From Streptomyces sp. yr375 (GTDB lineage Bacteria; Actinomycetota; Actinomycetes; Streptomycetales; Streptomycetaceae), in the NCBI RefSeq assembly GCF_900110755.1, contig NZ_FOFF01000016.1, forward strand, positions 62,001 through 126,000: a stretch of 64,000 nucleotides of DNA, written 5' to 3'. How positions within the stretch are numbered: position 1 is the stretch's first letter; every line of letters begins with the position of its first letter. The notes below the pieces were generated by a model that made no database searches, was not told the origin of the DNA, and was given only the letters and a program-made list of their open reading frames with translations. Shown here in pieces: positions 51,899 to 60,383 of the stretch. The position numbers and the translations under genes are program-made.

Positions 51899-52231
51899 GT
51901 GCCGACCTACCAGTACCAGTGCACCGAGTGCGGCGAGGGCCTCGAGGCGGTGCAGAAGTTCACCGACGACGCTCTGACCGAGTGCCCCAGTTGCGGTGGC
52001 CGCCTCAAGAAGGTGTTCTCCGCGGTCGGCATCGTCTTCAAGGGTTCCGGTTTCTACCGGAACGACAGCCGCGGCTCCTCGTCGAGCAGCGCCCCGGCGT
52101 CGTCCTCGAAGTCGTCGACGTCCGGCTCTGACGCGAAGTCGTCGAGTTCGACCTCGTCCTCGACGTCGTCGTCCTCGGACTCGAAGTCGTCGAGCACGGG
52201 CACCTCGACCGGCAGCAGCTCAGCCGCGTAA
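51899..52231 (+). CDS. FmdB family zinc-ribbon protein with long Ser-rich tail
   Basis: Protein of 110 residues. The first 50 residues are the FmdB/CxxC_CxxC_SSSS regulatory zinc ribbon: YQYQCTECGEGLEAVQKF and TECPSCGGRLKKVFSAVGIVFKGSGFYRND. The second half is a Ser/Lys/Thr low-complexity tail. Family function is unproven; members are often near transport or stress genes. The GTG start has AGGAGG upstream and lies directly downstream of a CIRCE-like element, suggesting HrcA heat-shock control. A hairpin terminator follows the stop. Confidence 0.9.
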   Translation: MPTYQYQCTECGEGLEAVQKFTDDALTECPSCGGRLKKVFSAVGIVFKGSGFYRNDSRGSSSSSAPASSSKSSTSGSDAKSSSSTSSSTSSSSDSKSSSTGTSTGSSSAA

Positions 52232-52244
52232 GGCTCGCTCAAGG

Positions 52245-52272
52245 GACCCTGTCGTCATGCGACGACGGGGTC
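52245..52272 (+). terminator. Terminator of the zinc-ribbon gene
   Basis: GACCCTGTCGTC-ATGC-GACGACGGGGTC, a 12-base stem with one G-T pair and a tetraloop, 14 bases after the stop codon. It makes the zinc-ribbon gene a single-gene transcript. Confidence 0.8.
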
Positions 52273-52317
52273 TTCGGCGTTTCCGGGGGCGGTCAGGGGG
52301 TCGTTAGGGTGCGACGC

Positions 52318-53163
52318 ATGGCGAACAAGGCGAACGCGGCAGAGATCGGTGTGATCGGCGGTTCCGGCTTCTACTCGTTCCTCGACGACGTGACCGAGGT
52401 CCAGGTCGACACCCCCTACGGGCCGCCCAGCGACTCCCTCTTCCTCGGCGAGATCGCCAGCCGGCGGGTCGCCTTCCTGCCCCGGCACGGGCGCGGACAC
52501 CATCTGCCGCCCCACCGGATCAACTACCGGGCCAACCTGTGGGCGCTACGCTCGCTCGGGGTGCGCCAGGTGCTCGGTCCGTGCGCGGTGGGCGGTCTGC
52601 GCCCCGAGTACGGGCCCGGCACGCTGCTCGTGCCCGATCAGTTGGTCGACCGCACGAAGTCGCGGATCGGGACGTACTTCGACGGCCTGCCGCTGCCCGA
52701 CGGCACGGTGCCCAACGTGGTGCATGTGTCCCTGGCCGACACCTACTGCCCCGCCGGGCGGTCGGCGGCCCTGAAGGCGGCGCGCGGGCGGGAGTGGGAG
52801 CCGGTGGACGGCGGGACGCTGGTCGTGATCGAGGGACCGCGGTTCTCGACCCGCGCCGAATCGCTGTGGCACCGGGCGCAGGGCTGGTCGGTGGTGGGCA
52901 TGACAGGTCACCCGGAGGCCGCGCTCGCCCGTGAACTCGAGCTCTGCTACACGTCGTTGACCCTGGTCACCGACCTTGACGCGGGCGCCGAGAGCGGTGA
53001 GGGCGTGTCCCACGAGGAGGTCCTGCGCGTGTTCGCGTCCAACACGGACCGGCTGCGGGGTGTCCTGTTCGACGCGGTGGCCGCGCTGCCGTCGAACGAG
53101 CAGCGGGACTGTCTGTGCACGAACGCGCTGGGCGGGCTGAACCCGGGGTTCGAGCTGCCTTAG
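52318..53163 (+). CDS. mtnP: S-methyl-5'-thioadenosine phosphorylase
   Basis: Purine phosphorylase of the MTAP family, 281 residues. It cleaves methylthioadenosine with phosphate to adenine and methylthioribose-1-phosphate in the methionine salvage path. Motifs: IGVIGGSGFYSFLDDV at the start, LPRHGRGHHLPPHRINYRANLWAL near residue 57, VVIEGPRFSTRAESLWHRAQGWSVVGMTGHPEAALARELE near 175. Start ATG 52318; a GTG nine bases earlier would add MRR. The His-Arg-containing blocks distinguish it from ordinary PNP. Confidence 0.94.
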   Translation: MANKANAAEIGVIGGSGFYSFLDDVTEVQVDTPYGPPSDSLFLGEIASRRVAFLPRHGRGHHLPPHRINYRANLWALRSLGVRQVLGPCAVGGLRPEYGPGTLLVPDQLVDRTKSRIGTYFDGLPLPDGTVPNVVHVSLADTYCPAGRSAALKAARGREWEPVDGGTLVVIEGPRFSTRAESLWHRAQGWSVVGMTGHPEAALARELELCYTSLTLVTDLDAGAESGEGVSHEEVLRVFASNTDRLRGVLFDAVAALPSNEQRDCLCTNALGGLNPGFELP

Positions 53164-53372
53164 CGCGTGGTGGTGCGGCGTGGGCGTGGGGGATGGACAT
53201 GGGTGGGTGTGGACACGGGGGTGGATCTCCGGAGGCGGCGAGGGCGCGGAACTCCTCGTTCGAGTGAGGGAGTTATCCACAACCCGTGGGTAGTCCACCG
53301 GCTCCGGCGAGCGGCGGCGCGAAGGCTCATCGTGGCTTCGCAAACCCGTCCTTCGTCACAGGTGGTGATCCC

Positions 53373-54062
53373 ATGTCCCTTCCTCCTTCTTCCTCTCCGT
53401 TCGCCTTCCCGTCCGCGGCACACCCACCCGGCACTGACGCTCCGGCCACGTGCGAAGTGCCGTCCTTCGCTCCCGTGCGGGTCCGCGGCGGCCGCTACCG
53501 GCTGCAACGGCTCGTACGGAGTCGGCGGCGGGCCCTCGCGATCGGCCTCGCCGTGACCGCCGCCGCGCTCGTGGCGGCCGGCCCCCTGACCGGTGATCCG
53601 GCGCGCGGATACCCGGGCGCAGGCGCTGGCGAGGGCGGGGATGCGAGCCGAAGCTCGCGCGTCCGCGCGCAGACGTCGGTGGGCGCCCCGGCGCCTGCGC
53701 CTCGGGCCGTGGAGAAGGTGACGGTGCCGGTACGGATCGCCGACGCGGCCACCGTCCGGCTGCTACGGCCCGGCGACCGGGTCGACGTCATCGCCGTCGA
53801 GCAGGCGGCGTTGGGCGGCGGTGGCGGTATGGCGGGCATGGGCAGCGCGGGCGACGTGGGCGGCGAGGCCCGTGTCGTCGCGCGTAGGGCGCTCGTGACG
53901 AAGGTGCCGGAGCTGCTGGACGCTCCCGTCTCCGTCGGCGCTGTCGGCGGCGCTGGCACGGCTGACGGTGGTGCGCTGATCGTTCTCTCGGTGCCCCGGT
54001 CTACTGGCGCGCGCTTGGCGGGTGCGAGCGCGACGGCTCGGTTGGCGGTGACCCTGTGGTGA
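53373..54062 (+). CDS. RcpC/CpaB-like SAF domain protein
   Basis: Protein of 229 residues with a basic N-terminal half, a membrane helix at about 50-68 (RALAIGLAVTAAALVAAGPL) and a C-terminal extracytoplasmic domain. The domain pattern VPVRIADAATVRLLRPGDRVDVIAVE... VVARRALVTKVP and GALIVLSVPRSTGARLAGASA is that of the RcpC/CpaB pilus-assembly family. No tad pilus genes are nearby, so its role is unclear. The ATG at 53373 has AGGTGG upstream. Confidence 0.8.
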   Translation: MSLPPSSSPFAFPSAAHPPGTDAPATCEVPSFAPVRVRGGRYRLQRLVRSRRRALAIGLAVTAAALVAAGPLTGDPARGYPGAGAGEGGDASRSSRVRAQTSVGAPAPAPRAVEKVTVPVRIADAATVRLLRPGDRVDVIAVEQAALGGGGGMAGMGSAGDVGGEARVVARRALVTKVPELLDAPVSVGAVGGAGTADGGALIVLSVPRSTGARLAGASATARLAVTLW

Positions 54063-54170
54063 AGTCAAGTCCCTCGTTCGAGCTACCGGATTGGACACGG
54101 CCGCCTCGCGTTGACGTAGGTTGCGGAGCTGTTTGTTCCACAACCTGTACATGCGAGGAGTGTCCCCGAG

Positions 54171-54638
54171 GTGAGCGAAAAGAAGGCAAGCGTCTGGCAG
54201 GGCTTCAAGGCCTTCCTGATGCGCGGGAACGTCGTCGATCTGGCAGTCGCGGTGGTGATCGGCGCGGCCTTCACGAACATCGTCAACTCGGTGGTGAAGG
54301 GGATCATCAACCCGCTCATCGGGGCGATCGGCACCAAGAACCTGGACAGCTACAGCTCCTGTCTCAAGAAGCCCTGCGAAGGTACGGGCGACAGCGCGAC
54401 GGGGGTGCGGCTCCTGTGGGGCTCGGTCCTCGGAGCGACGCTGACGTTCGTGATCACCGCGGCGGTGGTGTACTTCCTGATGGTCCTGCCCATGTCGAAG
54501 TACCTGGCGAAGATGGAGGCCCGCAGGAAGGCCAAGGAGGGCGCTCAGGAGGTCATCGAGGTGACAGAGCTGGAGATCCTCAAGGAGATCCGCGACGCGC
54601 TGGTCGCGCAGCGGGGTTCGGGCCACAGCGAGCGGTAG
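54171..54638 (+). CDS. mscL: Large-conductance mechanosensitive channel
   Basis: Channel protein of 155 residues that opens under membrane tension to release solutes in hypo-osmotic shock. The amphipathic N-terminal helix and TM1 are FKAFLMRGNVVDLAVAVVIGAAFTNIVNSVVKGIINPLIG, TM2 is LGATLTFVITAAVVYFLMVLP, and the C terminus is a charged bundle (EVTELEILKEIRDALVAQRG). The periplasmic loop carries two Cys (SSCLKKPCEG). The GTG start is preceded by GAGGTG-like purines. Confidence 0.96.
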   Translation: MSEKKASVWQGFKAFLMRGNVVDLAVAVVIGAAFTNIVNSVVKGIINPLIGAIGTKNLDSYSSCLKKPCEGTGDSATGVRLLWGSVLGATLTFVITAAVVYFLMVLPMSKYLAKMEARRKAKEGAQEVIEVTELEILKEIRDALVAQRGSGHSER

Positions 54639-54666
54639 CGGCGCTGCGCACGCTGCTGCGCCGGGT

Positions 54667-54849
54667 TCAGAGGTGGTGGGGCGGCTTCTCGTCGAGGAAG
54701 CGCTTCAGGTCGGCGGCGCTGTCCGCGTCGGCGGACGGTCGCTCGCCCCAGCCGCGGTCGGTGTCGTCCGAGGACTGCCGGTCCAGCGGGTCGTCGAAGA
54801 CCAGCGCGGGCTTCGGCTCGCGCGGGCCGGGGGCGGATGGGGTGCTCAT
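54667..54849 (-). CDS. Small conserved hydrophilic protein
   Basis: Acidic protein of 60 residues, MSTPSAPGPREPKPALVFDD...SAADLKRFLDEKPPHHL. I do not recognise the family. A perfect GGAGG seven bases before the ATG and normal GC3 support it as a real gene. It converges on mscL. Confidence 0.7.
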   Translation of the reverse strand: MSTPSAPGPREPKPALVFDDPLDRQSSDDTDRGWGERPSADADSAADLKRFLDEKPPHHL

Positions 54850-54967
54850 GCCTCCAGAGTACGGCCCCCGCAGCAGCCCCGGTGAGAGCCGGAGCAGCGG
54901 TCACGCACCGAGCGGGCCTGCGGTTTCCGCAGGTTCGGATGGTTCCGAAGGTCCCACAGGCTCGGAC

Positions 54968-55000
54968 GGCTCCGTGGGCTCCGTGGGCTCCGTGGGCTCC
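54968..55000. repeat. 9-bp tandem repeats upstream of ltrA
   Basis: GGCTCCGTG occurs three times in succession and a partial fourth follows, 40 bases before the ltrA start. A looser version of the same motif extends back to about 54930. Confidence 0.8.
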
Positions 55001-55040
55001 GCACAGGATTTTCCCCCGGTTGTCTGCTGTGCTGGGAGCC

Positions 55041-56339
55041 ATGACGTCCAGTCCGACTCCACCGGCCTCCTCCCCCTCAAGACCCCCCGCCCCGCCCCCG
55101 GGCCCCGGGCCCGTCCCGACTCGCACGAAGCCACTGCGCAGCCTCACCGCGCGCGGGCGGGGCGAGGCGCACCGGGTCGCGTCACCCCTCGAGCTTCTCT
55201 TCGACCTGTGCTTCGTCGTGGCCATCGCCCAGGCGGGCGTCCAACTGGTGCACGCCGTGGCGGAGTCCCACACGGGCGAGGGAATCCTCAACTACGCGAT
55301 GGTCTTTTTCGCCATCTGGTGGGCCTGGATGAACTTCAGTTGGTTCGCCTCGGCCTACGACAACGACGACGTGCTGTACCGGATCGTCACGCTGGTACAG
55401 ATCGCCGGTGTCCTGGTGCTGGCGGCGGGCGTCTCGCGGGCGTTCGAGGACCACGAGTTCGTGGCCGTCTGGTTGGGCTACGCGATCATGAGGTTCGCGC
55501 TGAGCTCGCAGTGGCTGCGAGTCGCGTGGTCGACCGAGGGCCCGGAGCGGGCGATGGCGCTGCGGTACGCCGGCGGAGTGCTGCTCTGCCAGGTCGGCTG
55601 GCTGGGGCTGCTGATCCTGCCCGAGGGGGGCCGGGGGTGGCTTTTCCTGGGGATGTCGCTGCTGGAGTTGTGCGTACCGATCTACGCGGAGAAGGATCAT
55701 CCGACGTCCTGGCATCCGCATCACATCTCGGAGCGGTACGGGCTGTTCACGATCATCGTGCTGGGCGAGACGATCGCCGCGGCCACGGTCGCCGTGAAGT
55801 CGGGCATCGACGAGAGCGACGCGCTGGGCGAGTTGATGCCGATCGCGGTGGGTGGCCTGTTGATCGTCTTCGCCGCCTGGTGGATCTACTTCGTGGTGCC
55901 CATCCATGGGTATCTACGCTCCAGCAAGCAAGCGTTTCTGTGGGGCTACGGGCACTATTTCGTCTTCGCCTCGGCCGCCGCGATCGGCGCGGGCCTGGAG
56001 GTGGCCGTCGAGCAGGCGGTCGGCAAGGCCCATCTGTCCACGGCGGCCGCGTCGGCGGCCGTCACCCTGCCGACGGCCCTGTACCTGCTGGCGGTCTGGG
56101 CGTTGCACGCACGCCACTTCAAGGTGGGCCTGGCCCAGCAGTTGGTGCTGCCCGTCGCCGCGCTGCTGGTGATCTGCTGCACCGTCCTGGGCGAGTGGGC
56201 GGTCCTCGCGGCCGGCCTGGTGGCGGCGCTGGCCGTGGCGACCGGGGTGACCCTGACGGCGCGCACGACCGCGAGGGAGTCACGGGAGGCGCAGGAGGCT
56301 CGGGAGAACCCAGGGCGCGATTCGAGCGCGGCGGTGTGA
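55041..56339 (+). CDS. Low temperature requirement protein A (LtrA) family membrane protein
   Basis: Membrane protein of 432 residues with about eleven helices. The family signature VASPLELLFDLCFVVAIAQ is at residue ~47, then WWAWMNFSWFASAYDNDDVLYRI near 90 and HHISERYGLFTIIVLGETI near 235. LtrA proteins are named from a Listeria cold-growth mutant; their biochemical role is unknown. The N-terminal 40 residues are Pro-rich. The ATG at 55041 has GGGAG upstream. Confidence 0.92.
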   Translation: MTSSPTPPASSPSRPPAPPPGPGPVPTRTKPLRSLTARGRGEAHRVASPLELLFDLCFVVAIAQAGVQLVHAVAESHTGEGILNYAMVFFAIWWAWMNFSWFASAYDNDDVLYRIVTLVQIAGVLVLAAGVSRAFEDHEFVAVWLGYAIMRFALSSQWLRVAWSTEGPERAMALRYAGGVLLCQVGWLGLLILPEGGRGWLFLGMSLLELCVPIYAEKDHPTSWHPHHISERYGLFTIIVLGETIAAATVAVKSGIDESDALGELMPIAVGGLLIVFAAWWIYFVVPIHGYLRSSKQAFLWGYGHYFVFASAAAIGAGLEVAVEQAVGKAHLSTAAASAAVTLPTALYLLAVWALHARHFKVGLAQQLVLPVAALLVICCTVLGEWAVLAAGLVAALAVATGVTLTARTTARESREAQEARENPGRDSSAAV

Positions 56340-56389
56340 CCCCTCGCGACATCACCGCTCACGGCGCGGGCTGGGCGAGACTGGCTCCC

Positions 56390-57418
56390 ATGACAGTTGA
56401 CGCTCTGACGGACGTCGCCGGCGTACGAGTGGGCCACGCCACGCGCACCGGCGACGGTTGGCTCACCGGCACCACGGTCGTCCTCGCGCCGGAGGGCGGC
56501 GCCGTGGCCGCCGTGGACGTGCGTGGCGGCGGTCCCGGCACGAAGGAGACCGACGCCCTGGATCCACGCAACGTGGTGCAGCGGGTCGAGGCGATCGTAC
56601 TGACCGGGGGCAGCGCCTACGGGCTGGACGCGGCGTCCGGGGTCATGGCCTGGTTGGAGGAGCAGGGACGTGGGGTGCGGGTGGGTCCCGACCCCACGCA
56701 CGTCGTGCCGGTGGTGCCCGCCGCCTGCGTCTTCGACCTGGGCCGGGGCGGCGACTTCCGGGCCCGCCCGGACGCTGGCACCGGCCGGGCGGCGGTCGAG
56801 GCTGCCGAGGCGAGCGAGGCCGGCGCGCCGGTGCCAGAAGGGTGTGTGGGCGCCGGGACGGGCGCGGCGGTCGGCCCGATGAAGGGCGGGGTCGGCACTG
56901 CCGCCGTCGTCCTCGACTCGGGGATCACGGTGGCCGCGCTGGTGGTGGCCAACGCCGTGGGGTCAGTGCTGGATCCTGAAACCGGGGTGCTGTACGGGGA
57001 GTTGTTCCAGGGGCGGGTGACGTATCCGGAGGCGCAGGTGCACGAGGCCGCGCGTCGGCGGCTCGCCGAGAGCGCGGTGAAGAACAGGCCTCCCGTGCTC
57101 AACACCACGCTCGCGGTGGTCGCCACCGACGCGGACCTGTCGAAGGCGCAGGCGCAGAAGCTCGCGGGCACAGCGCACGACGGGATCGCGCGCGCCGTAC
57201 GGCCGGTCCACCTGCTCAATGACGGGGACACGGTCTTCTCGCTGGCGACGGGCGCCCGCCCGCTCGACCCCGGCCACCCCCTCGCCCTGAACGACATCCT
57301 CGCGGCGGGCGCGGACGTGGTGACGCGCGCGATCGTACGAGCCGTCCGCGCCGCCGAGCCGGTGGACGGCCCGGGCGGCCGGTGGCCGTCGTACGAGGAG
57401 TTGTACGGGGGCCCGTGA
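56390..57418 (+). CDS. P1 family (DmpA-like, S58) aminopeptidase
   Basis: Self-processing Ntn-type peptidase of 342 residues. Blocks TDVAGVRVGHATRTGDGWLTGTTVVL, VRGGGPGTKETDALDP, VLTGGSAYGLDAASGVMAWLEE and VGAGTGAAVGPMKGGVGTA are typical. The presumed nucleophile is the second Thr of VLNTTLAVVATDADL near residue 240, where the chain would be cleaved into alpha and beta parts. Substrates in the family are small amides, beta-peptides and D-amino-acid amides. The frame is open far upstream, but the ATG at 56390 is the first start beyond the ltrA stop with family similarity. Confidence 0.9.
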   Translation: MTVDALTDVAGVRVGHATRTGDGWLTGTTVVLAPEGGAVAAVDVRGGGPGTKETDALDPRNVVQRVEAIVLTGGSAYGLDAASGVMAWLEEQGRGVRVGPDPTHVVPVVPAACVFDLGRGGDFRARPDAGTGRAAVEAAEASEAGAPVPEGCVGAGTGAAVGPMKGGVGTAAVVLDSGITVAALVVANAVGSVLDPETGVLYGELFQGRVTYPEAQVHEAARRRLAESAVKNRPPVLNTTLAVVATDADLSKAQAQKLAGTAHDGIARAVRPVHLLNDGDTVFSLATGARPLDPGHPLALNDILAAGADVVTRAIVRAVRAAEPVDGPGGRWPSYEELYGGP

Positions 57419-57663
57419 CGCGACCCCGGGCCGTGGCGAGAGCGTGCGGCGAGAGCGACGCGGTCCGGGGACGGCATCGTTGAGGAGCGGCATGGTTCGG
57501 GGGCGGCGGGGGCCGGCAACGGGCCGCGCTGGAAGGGGGATTGTCCCGGTTCTGTCACGTGATGGTGTCAACGGCGGTCGGGGGGAACCCGACCGGCCGT
57601 CGGGTCCCTCCTTCTCCACGTATCGGAGCGGATCACTCACATCACACGAAGCTGGAGCAGCCC

Positions 57664-58884
57664 ATGACAACGGCGGACATGGCAGCGCGGCGCGCACTGG
57701 GAGCCTGCGCCGTCCTGGTGGTCGGCGCCCTGACCCTGACCGCCTGCGGGGGCAGCGCCAACGCCAAGGACGACGACGCGAAGGGCGGCAAGAGCTCCGC
57801 CAAGACGTCCACCGCGAAGATCGTCATCTTGGCGAAGGACGGTTCGACGGGTGCGTCGATCAACGCGACCGGCGTGAAGGTGAGTGACGGCCGGCTCACC
57901 GACGTGAAGATGACGGTGGCCGGGTCGGGGCAGGCCGTCGAGGGTTCCCTGTCGGCCGACGGCAGCAGTTGGAAGCCGAAGGAGCAGCTCGAGCGCGGGA
58001 CGAAATATCAGATATCGGCGACCGCGAAGGACGCCGCCGGCAAGGCCGCCGCCGCCAACTCCATCTTCACCACCGTCACTTCGGCCAACAGCTTCATAGG
58101 GACGTACACGCCGGACGGCGGCACGACGGTCGGGGTCGGGATGCCGGTGTCGTTCACGTTCGACAAGGCGATCGGCGACAAGAAGGCCGTGCAGTCGCAC
58201 ATCACGGTCACCTCCAGCAGTGGCCAGCAGGTGGTCGGGCACTGGTTCGGGGCGCAGCGGCTCGACTTCCGGCCCGAGGAGTACTGGAAGGCCGGCTCCA
58301 AGGTCACGATGAAGATCGACCTGGACGGCGTGGAGGGCGCGAACGGCGTCTACGGGGTGCAGAAGAAGACGGTCGCCTTCACCGTCGGGCGGTCGCAGGT
58401 GTCCACGGTCGACGTGAACACGCAGACCATGACGGTGGTGCGGGACGGGCAGACCCTGAAGACGGTTCCGATCTCGTCGGGCAGCCCGGAGCACACCACG
58501 TACAACGGGCAGATGGTGATCTCCGAGAAGTTCACGCAGACCCGTATGGACAGTCGGACGGTCGACCTGGGCGGCGAGTACGACATCCCGGACGTGCCGC
58601 ATGCGATGCGGTTGACGCAGTCCGGCACGTTCATCCACGGCAACTACTGGTACAGCAAGGGCAATCCGCCCTTCGGTCGCACCGGGACCAGTCACGGCTG
58701 TGTCGGGCTCGCCGACGTGCAGGGCGCGCAGGGTGACACGCCCGCCAAGTGGTTCTACGACGAGTCGTTGATCGGGGATGTCGTGGTCGTCAAGAACTCC
58801 CCGGACAAGACGGTGGCCCCGGACAACGGGCTGAACGGCTGGAACATGTCATGGGCCGAGTGGACCGCCGGAAGCACGGCCTGA
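57664..58884 (+). CDS. L,D-transpeptidase lipoprotein with Ig-like domains
   Basis: Lipoprotein of 406 residues that forms 3-3 peptidoglycan crosslinks outside the membrane. Signal peptide and lipobox: ARRALGACAVLVVGALTLTACGG, with the lipidated Cys near residue 28. Two Ig-like domains follow (~40-250), then the YkuD domain (STVDVNTQTMTVVRDGQ, ~255-380) with the catalytic HGNYW...TGTSHGCVGLAD containing the Cys-His pair. The ATG at 57664 follows GGAG. Streptomyces carry many Ldt paralogues; this matches the LppS/LdtMt2-like class. Confidence 0.95.
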   Translation: MTTADMAARRALGACAVLVVGALTLTACGGSANAKDDDAKGGKSSAKTSTAKIVILAKDGSTGASINATGVKVSDGRLTDVKMTVAGSGQAVEGSLSADGSSWKPKEQLERGTKYQISATAKDAAGKAAAANSIFTTVTSANSFIGTYTPDGGTTVGVGMPVSFTFDKAIGDKKAVQSHITVTSSSGQQVVGHWFGAQRLDFRPEEYWKAGSKVTMKIDLDGVEGANGVYGVQKKTVAFTVGRSQVSTVDVNTQTMTVVRDGQTLKTVPISSGSPEHTTYNGQMVISEKFTQTRMDSRTVDLGGEYDIPDVPHAMRLTQSGTFIHGNYWYSKGNPPFGRTGTSHGCVGLADVQGAQGDTPAKWFYDESLIGDVVVVKNSPDKTVAPDNGLNGWNMSWAEWTAGSTA

Positions 58885-59071
58885 GCGACGAGGGGCGCCG
58901 GGAACGCCGTCTGACCCGCGGCTTCTGACAGGTCGTCGGGCCGTGCGGAAACTTTTCGCGCGGCCCTCGCGTTTTCCCGGCATACGTTTTCTCGGTTCGC
59001 GGACATGATGCCCGACCGAGGGGCTACGGTATGCACCCACAAGGTGACATGCAGCAACGCCGGGAGAAACC

Positions 59072-59818
59072 TTGAGCGTTCCGTACGAGACGACAGCGTA
59101 CGAACCAGCCGAGTCGCCCGAGTCTCCGGAGGAGCACCTCGCGCGGTTGCTCGGTCGCGCCCTGAATTCGTTCGAGCTGCCTGACGACGTCTTGCGGCGG
59201 CTCGAGTTCGCGCTGGCGCACGACAGTTCGCTGCACTCCGCGCACCACAGCGCGGGCCTGCACCGGGAGACCTACCGGCACACCTGGCTGCTGGCCGACG
59301 GCTACGCGCTCACGCTGTGGGAGCTCGTGCACAACACCGCGCCGGGCAGCGAGCCGCAGCGCGAGGTGTACGTCGACGAGGAGGAACTGCGCGCGGCGAC
59401 GTCCCGGCTGCCGCTGCCGTCGGACGCCGCCGACTTCGAACTGCCGGTGCTGGTGCACCTGTCGCCGGTCCCCGCGCCCCGGCACGTGTACGTGCCGGAC
59501 GACTCGGCGGACCACGCGCGCCGGCTGCTGCGCCGCGCGGAGAACCCGGACGGGCCCGGCGAGGAGACGGCCGCGCTGCTGAAGTCGGCGTTCGCGCATC
59601 AGATCACCCAGGCCTTCGGCCGTCCCTGCCGCGCGGGCCGCATCGGTCTGGGCTACTCGCTGTACGAGCACGCGTTCCTGCTGCGGGACGGCCAGGAGGT
59701 CTCGCTGTGGGAGGTCGAGCACACGGCGACGCCCGACGGGCGGCACATGTGCGAGGTGTATCCGTCCGAGACCGCGGCCCGGGACGCGATGGAACGCCGG
59801 GCGGCGCAGGTCTCCTGA
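59072..59818 (+). CDS. Conserved Streptomyces protein (DUF6227-like), function unknown
   Basis: Cytoplasmic protein of 248 residues. Two similar halves are visible: HRETYRHTWLLADGYALTLWELVHNT near residue 65 and GYSLYEHAFLLRDGQEVSLWEVEHTA near 195, so the protein looks like an internal duplication of one beta-rich unit joined by a helical segment. The DUF6227 label is from memory. TTG start with GGGAG upstream. Confidence 0.75.
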   Translation: MSVPYETTAYEPAESPESPEEHLARLLGRALNSFELPDDVLRRLEFALAHDSSLHSAHHSAGLHRETYRHTWLLADGYALTLWELVHNTAPGSEPQREVYVDEEELRAATSRLPLPSDAADFELPVLVHLSPVPAPRHVYVPDDSADHARRLLRRAENPDGPGEETAALLKSAFAHQITQAFGRPCRAGRIGLGYSLYEHAFLLRDGQEVSLWEVEHTATPDGRHMCEVYPSETAARDAMERRAAQVS

Positions 59819-59837
59819 GCGGCGGCTCCCGCGCGGG

Positions 59838-60125
59838 TCAGTGGCCGCCGTCGAGTTGCCGTACGAGGCCCGCGAAGGCGGCCTTCTCGGCGGGGGTCAG
59901 CTCGACGGCCTCCTGGTGGGGGCCGGTCTGGCGTTGGCACGGGAGAGCGGGCAGGGCCGACAGCGCGGGTGGGGCAGGGCGGGCGGGGAGCACCGGGTGG
60001 GGTGCGGCGGCGGAGCGGATGCGGATGCGGCGCAGGACCCGGGTCAGGACGAGCAGCCAGGCGACGGACGCCACGGCGAGGACGGTCAGGGCCGTCAACT
60101 GAGTGGGCGTGAGATGCACGGGCAT
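59838..60125 (-). CDS. Small membrane protein of unknown function
   Basis: Protein of 95 residues with one N-terminal membrane helix (LTALTVLAVASVAWLLVLTRVL), a basic stretch (RRIRIRSAAAP), a Pro-rich linker and a C-terminal helix VELTPAEKAAFAGLVRQLDGGH. The longer open frame upstream is unlikely; ATG 60125 starts MPVHLTPTQL. It converges on the DUF6227-like gene. No family recognised. Confidence 0.65.
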   Translation of the reverse strand: MPVHLTPTQLTALTVLAVASVAWLLVLTRVLRRIRIRSAAAPHPVLPARPAPPALSALPALPCQRQTGPHQEAVELTPAEKAAFAGLVRQLDGGH

Positions 60126-60250
60126 ACCGCCCAGTACACACCACGGTCCGGGACTTTGGCCCCGGACCGTGACGTATCTCGCAGGCCACGCACATCGCGT
60201 GAAAGGCCTTTTCAGCGCGGAGAGTTGTGAATCACCGCAGATATTCATAG

Positions 60251-60350
60251 AAACCGCAGCAAGCCGCAGTAAGCCGCAGTAAGCCGCTGTATTGCGTACG
60301 AACCGGCAGGAAACTTCAGGAACCGGTAGGAACCTGTAGGAACCCCGTAG
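60251..60350. repeat. Array of ten 10-bp imperfect direct repeats
   Basis: Nine of ten successive decamers fit A(A/G)(C/G)C(C/G)(G)(C/T)AG(G/T). The first four are of the AAGCCGCAGT type and the last five of the AACCGGTAGG type, separated by one degenerate unit (60291-60300). The array lies between the small membrane protein gene and the 3' end of fruA. Confidence 0.8.
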
Positions 60351-60383
60351 CAGCTCGCAGGAGCTTGTCGAAGGTCGGAGCCG

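Noticed and set aside
54056..57418. A 1120-codon plus-strand frame running through mscL, ltrA and the P1 peptidase
   Set aside because: Only its last 342 codons (from 56390) match a family; the rest is out-of-frame reading of mscL and ltrA.
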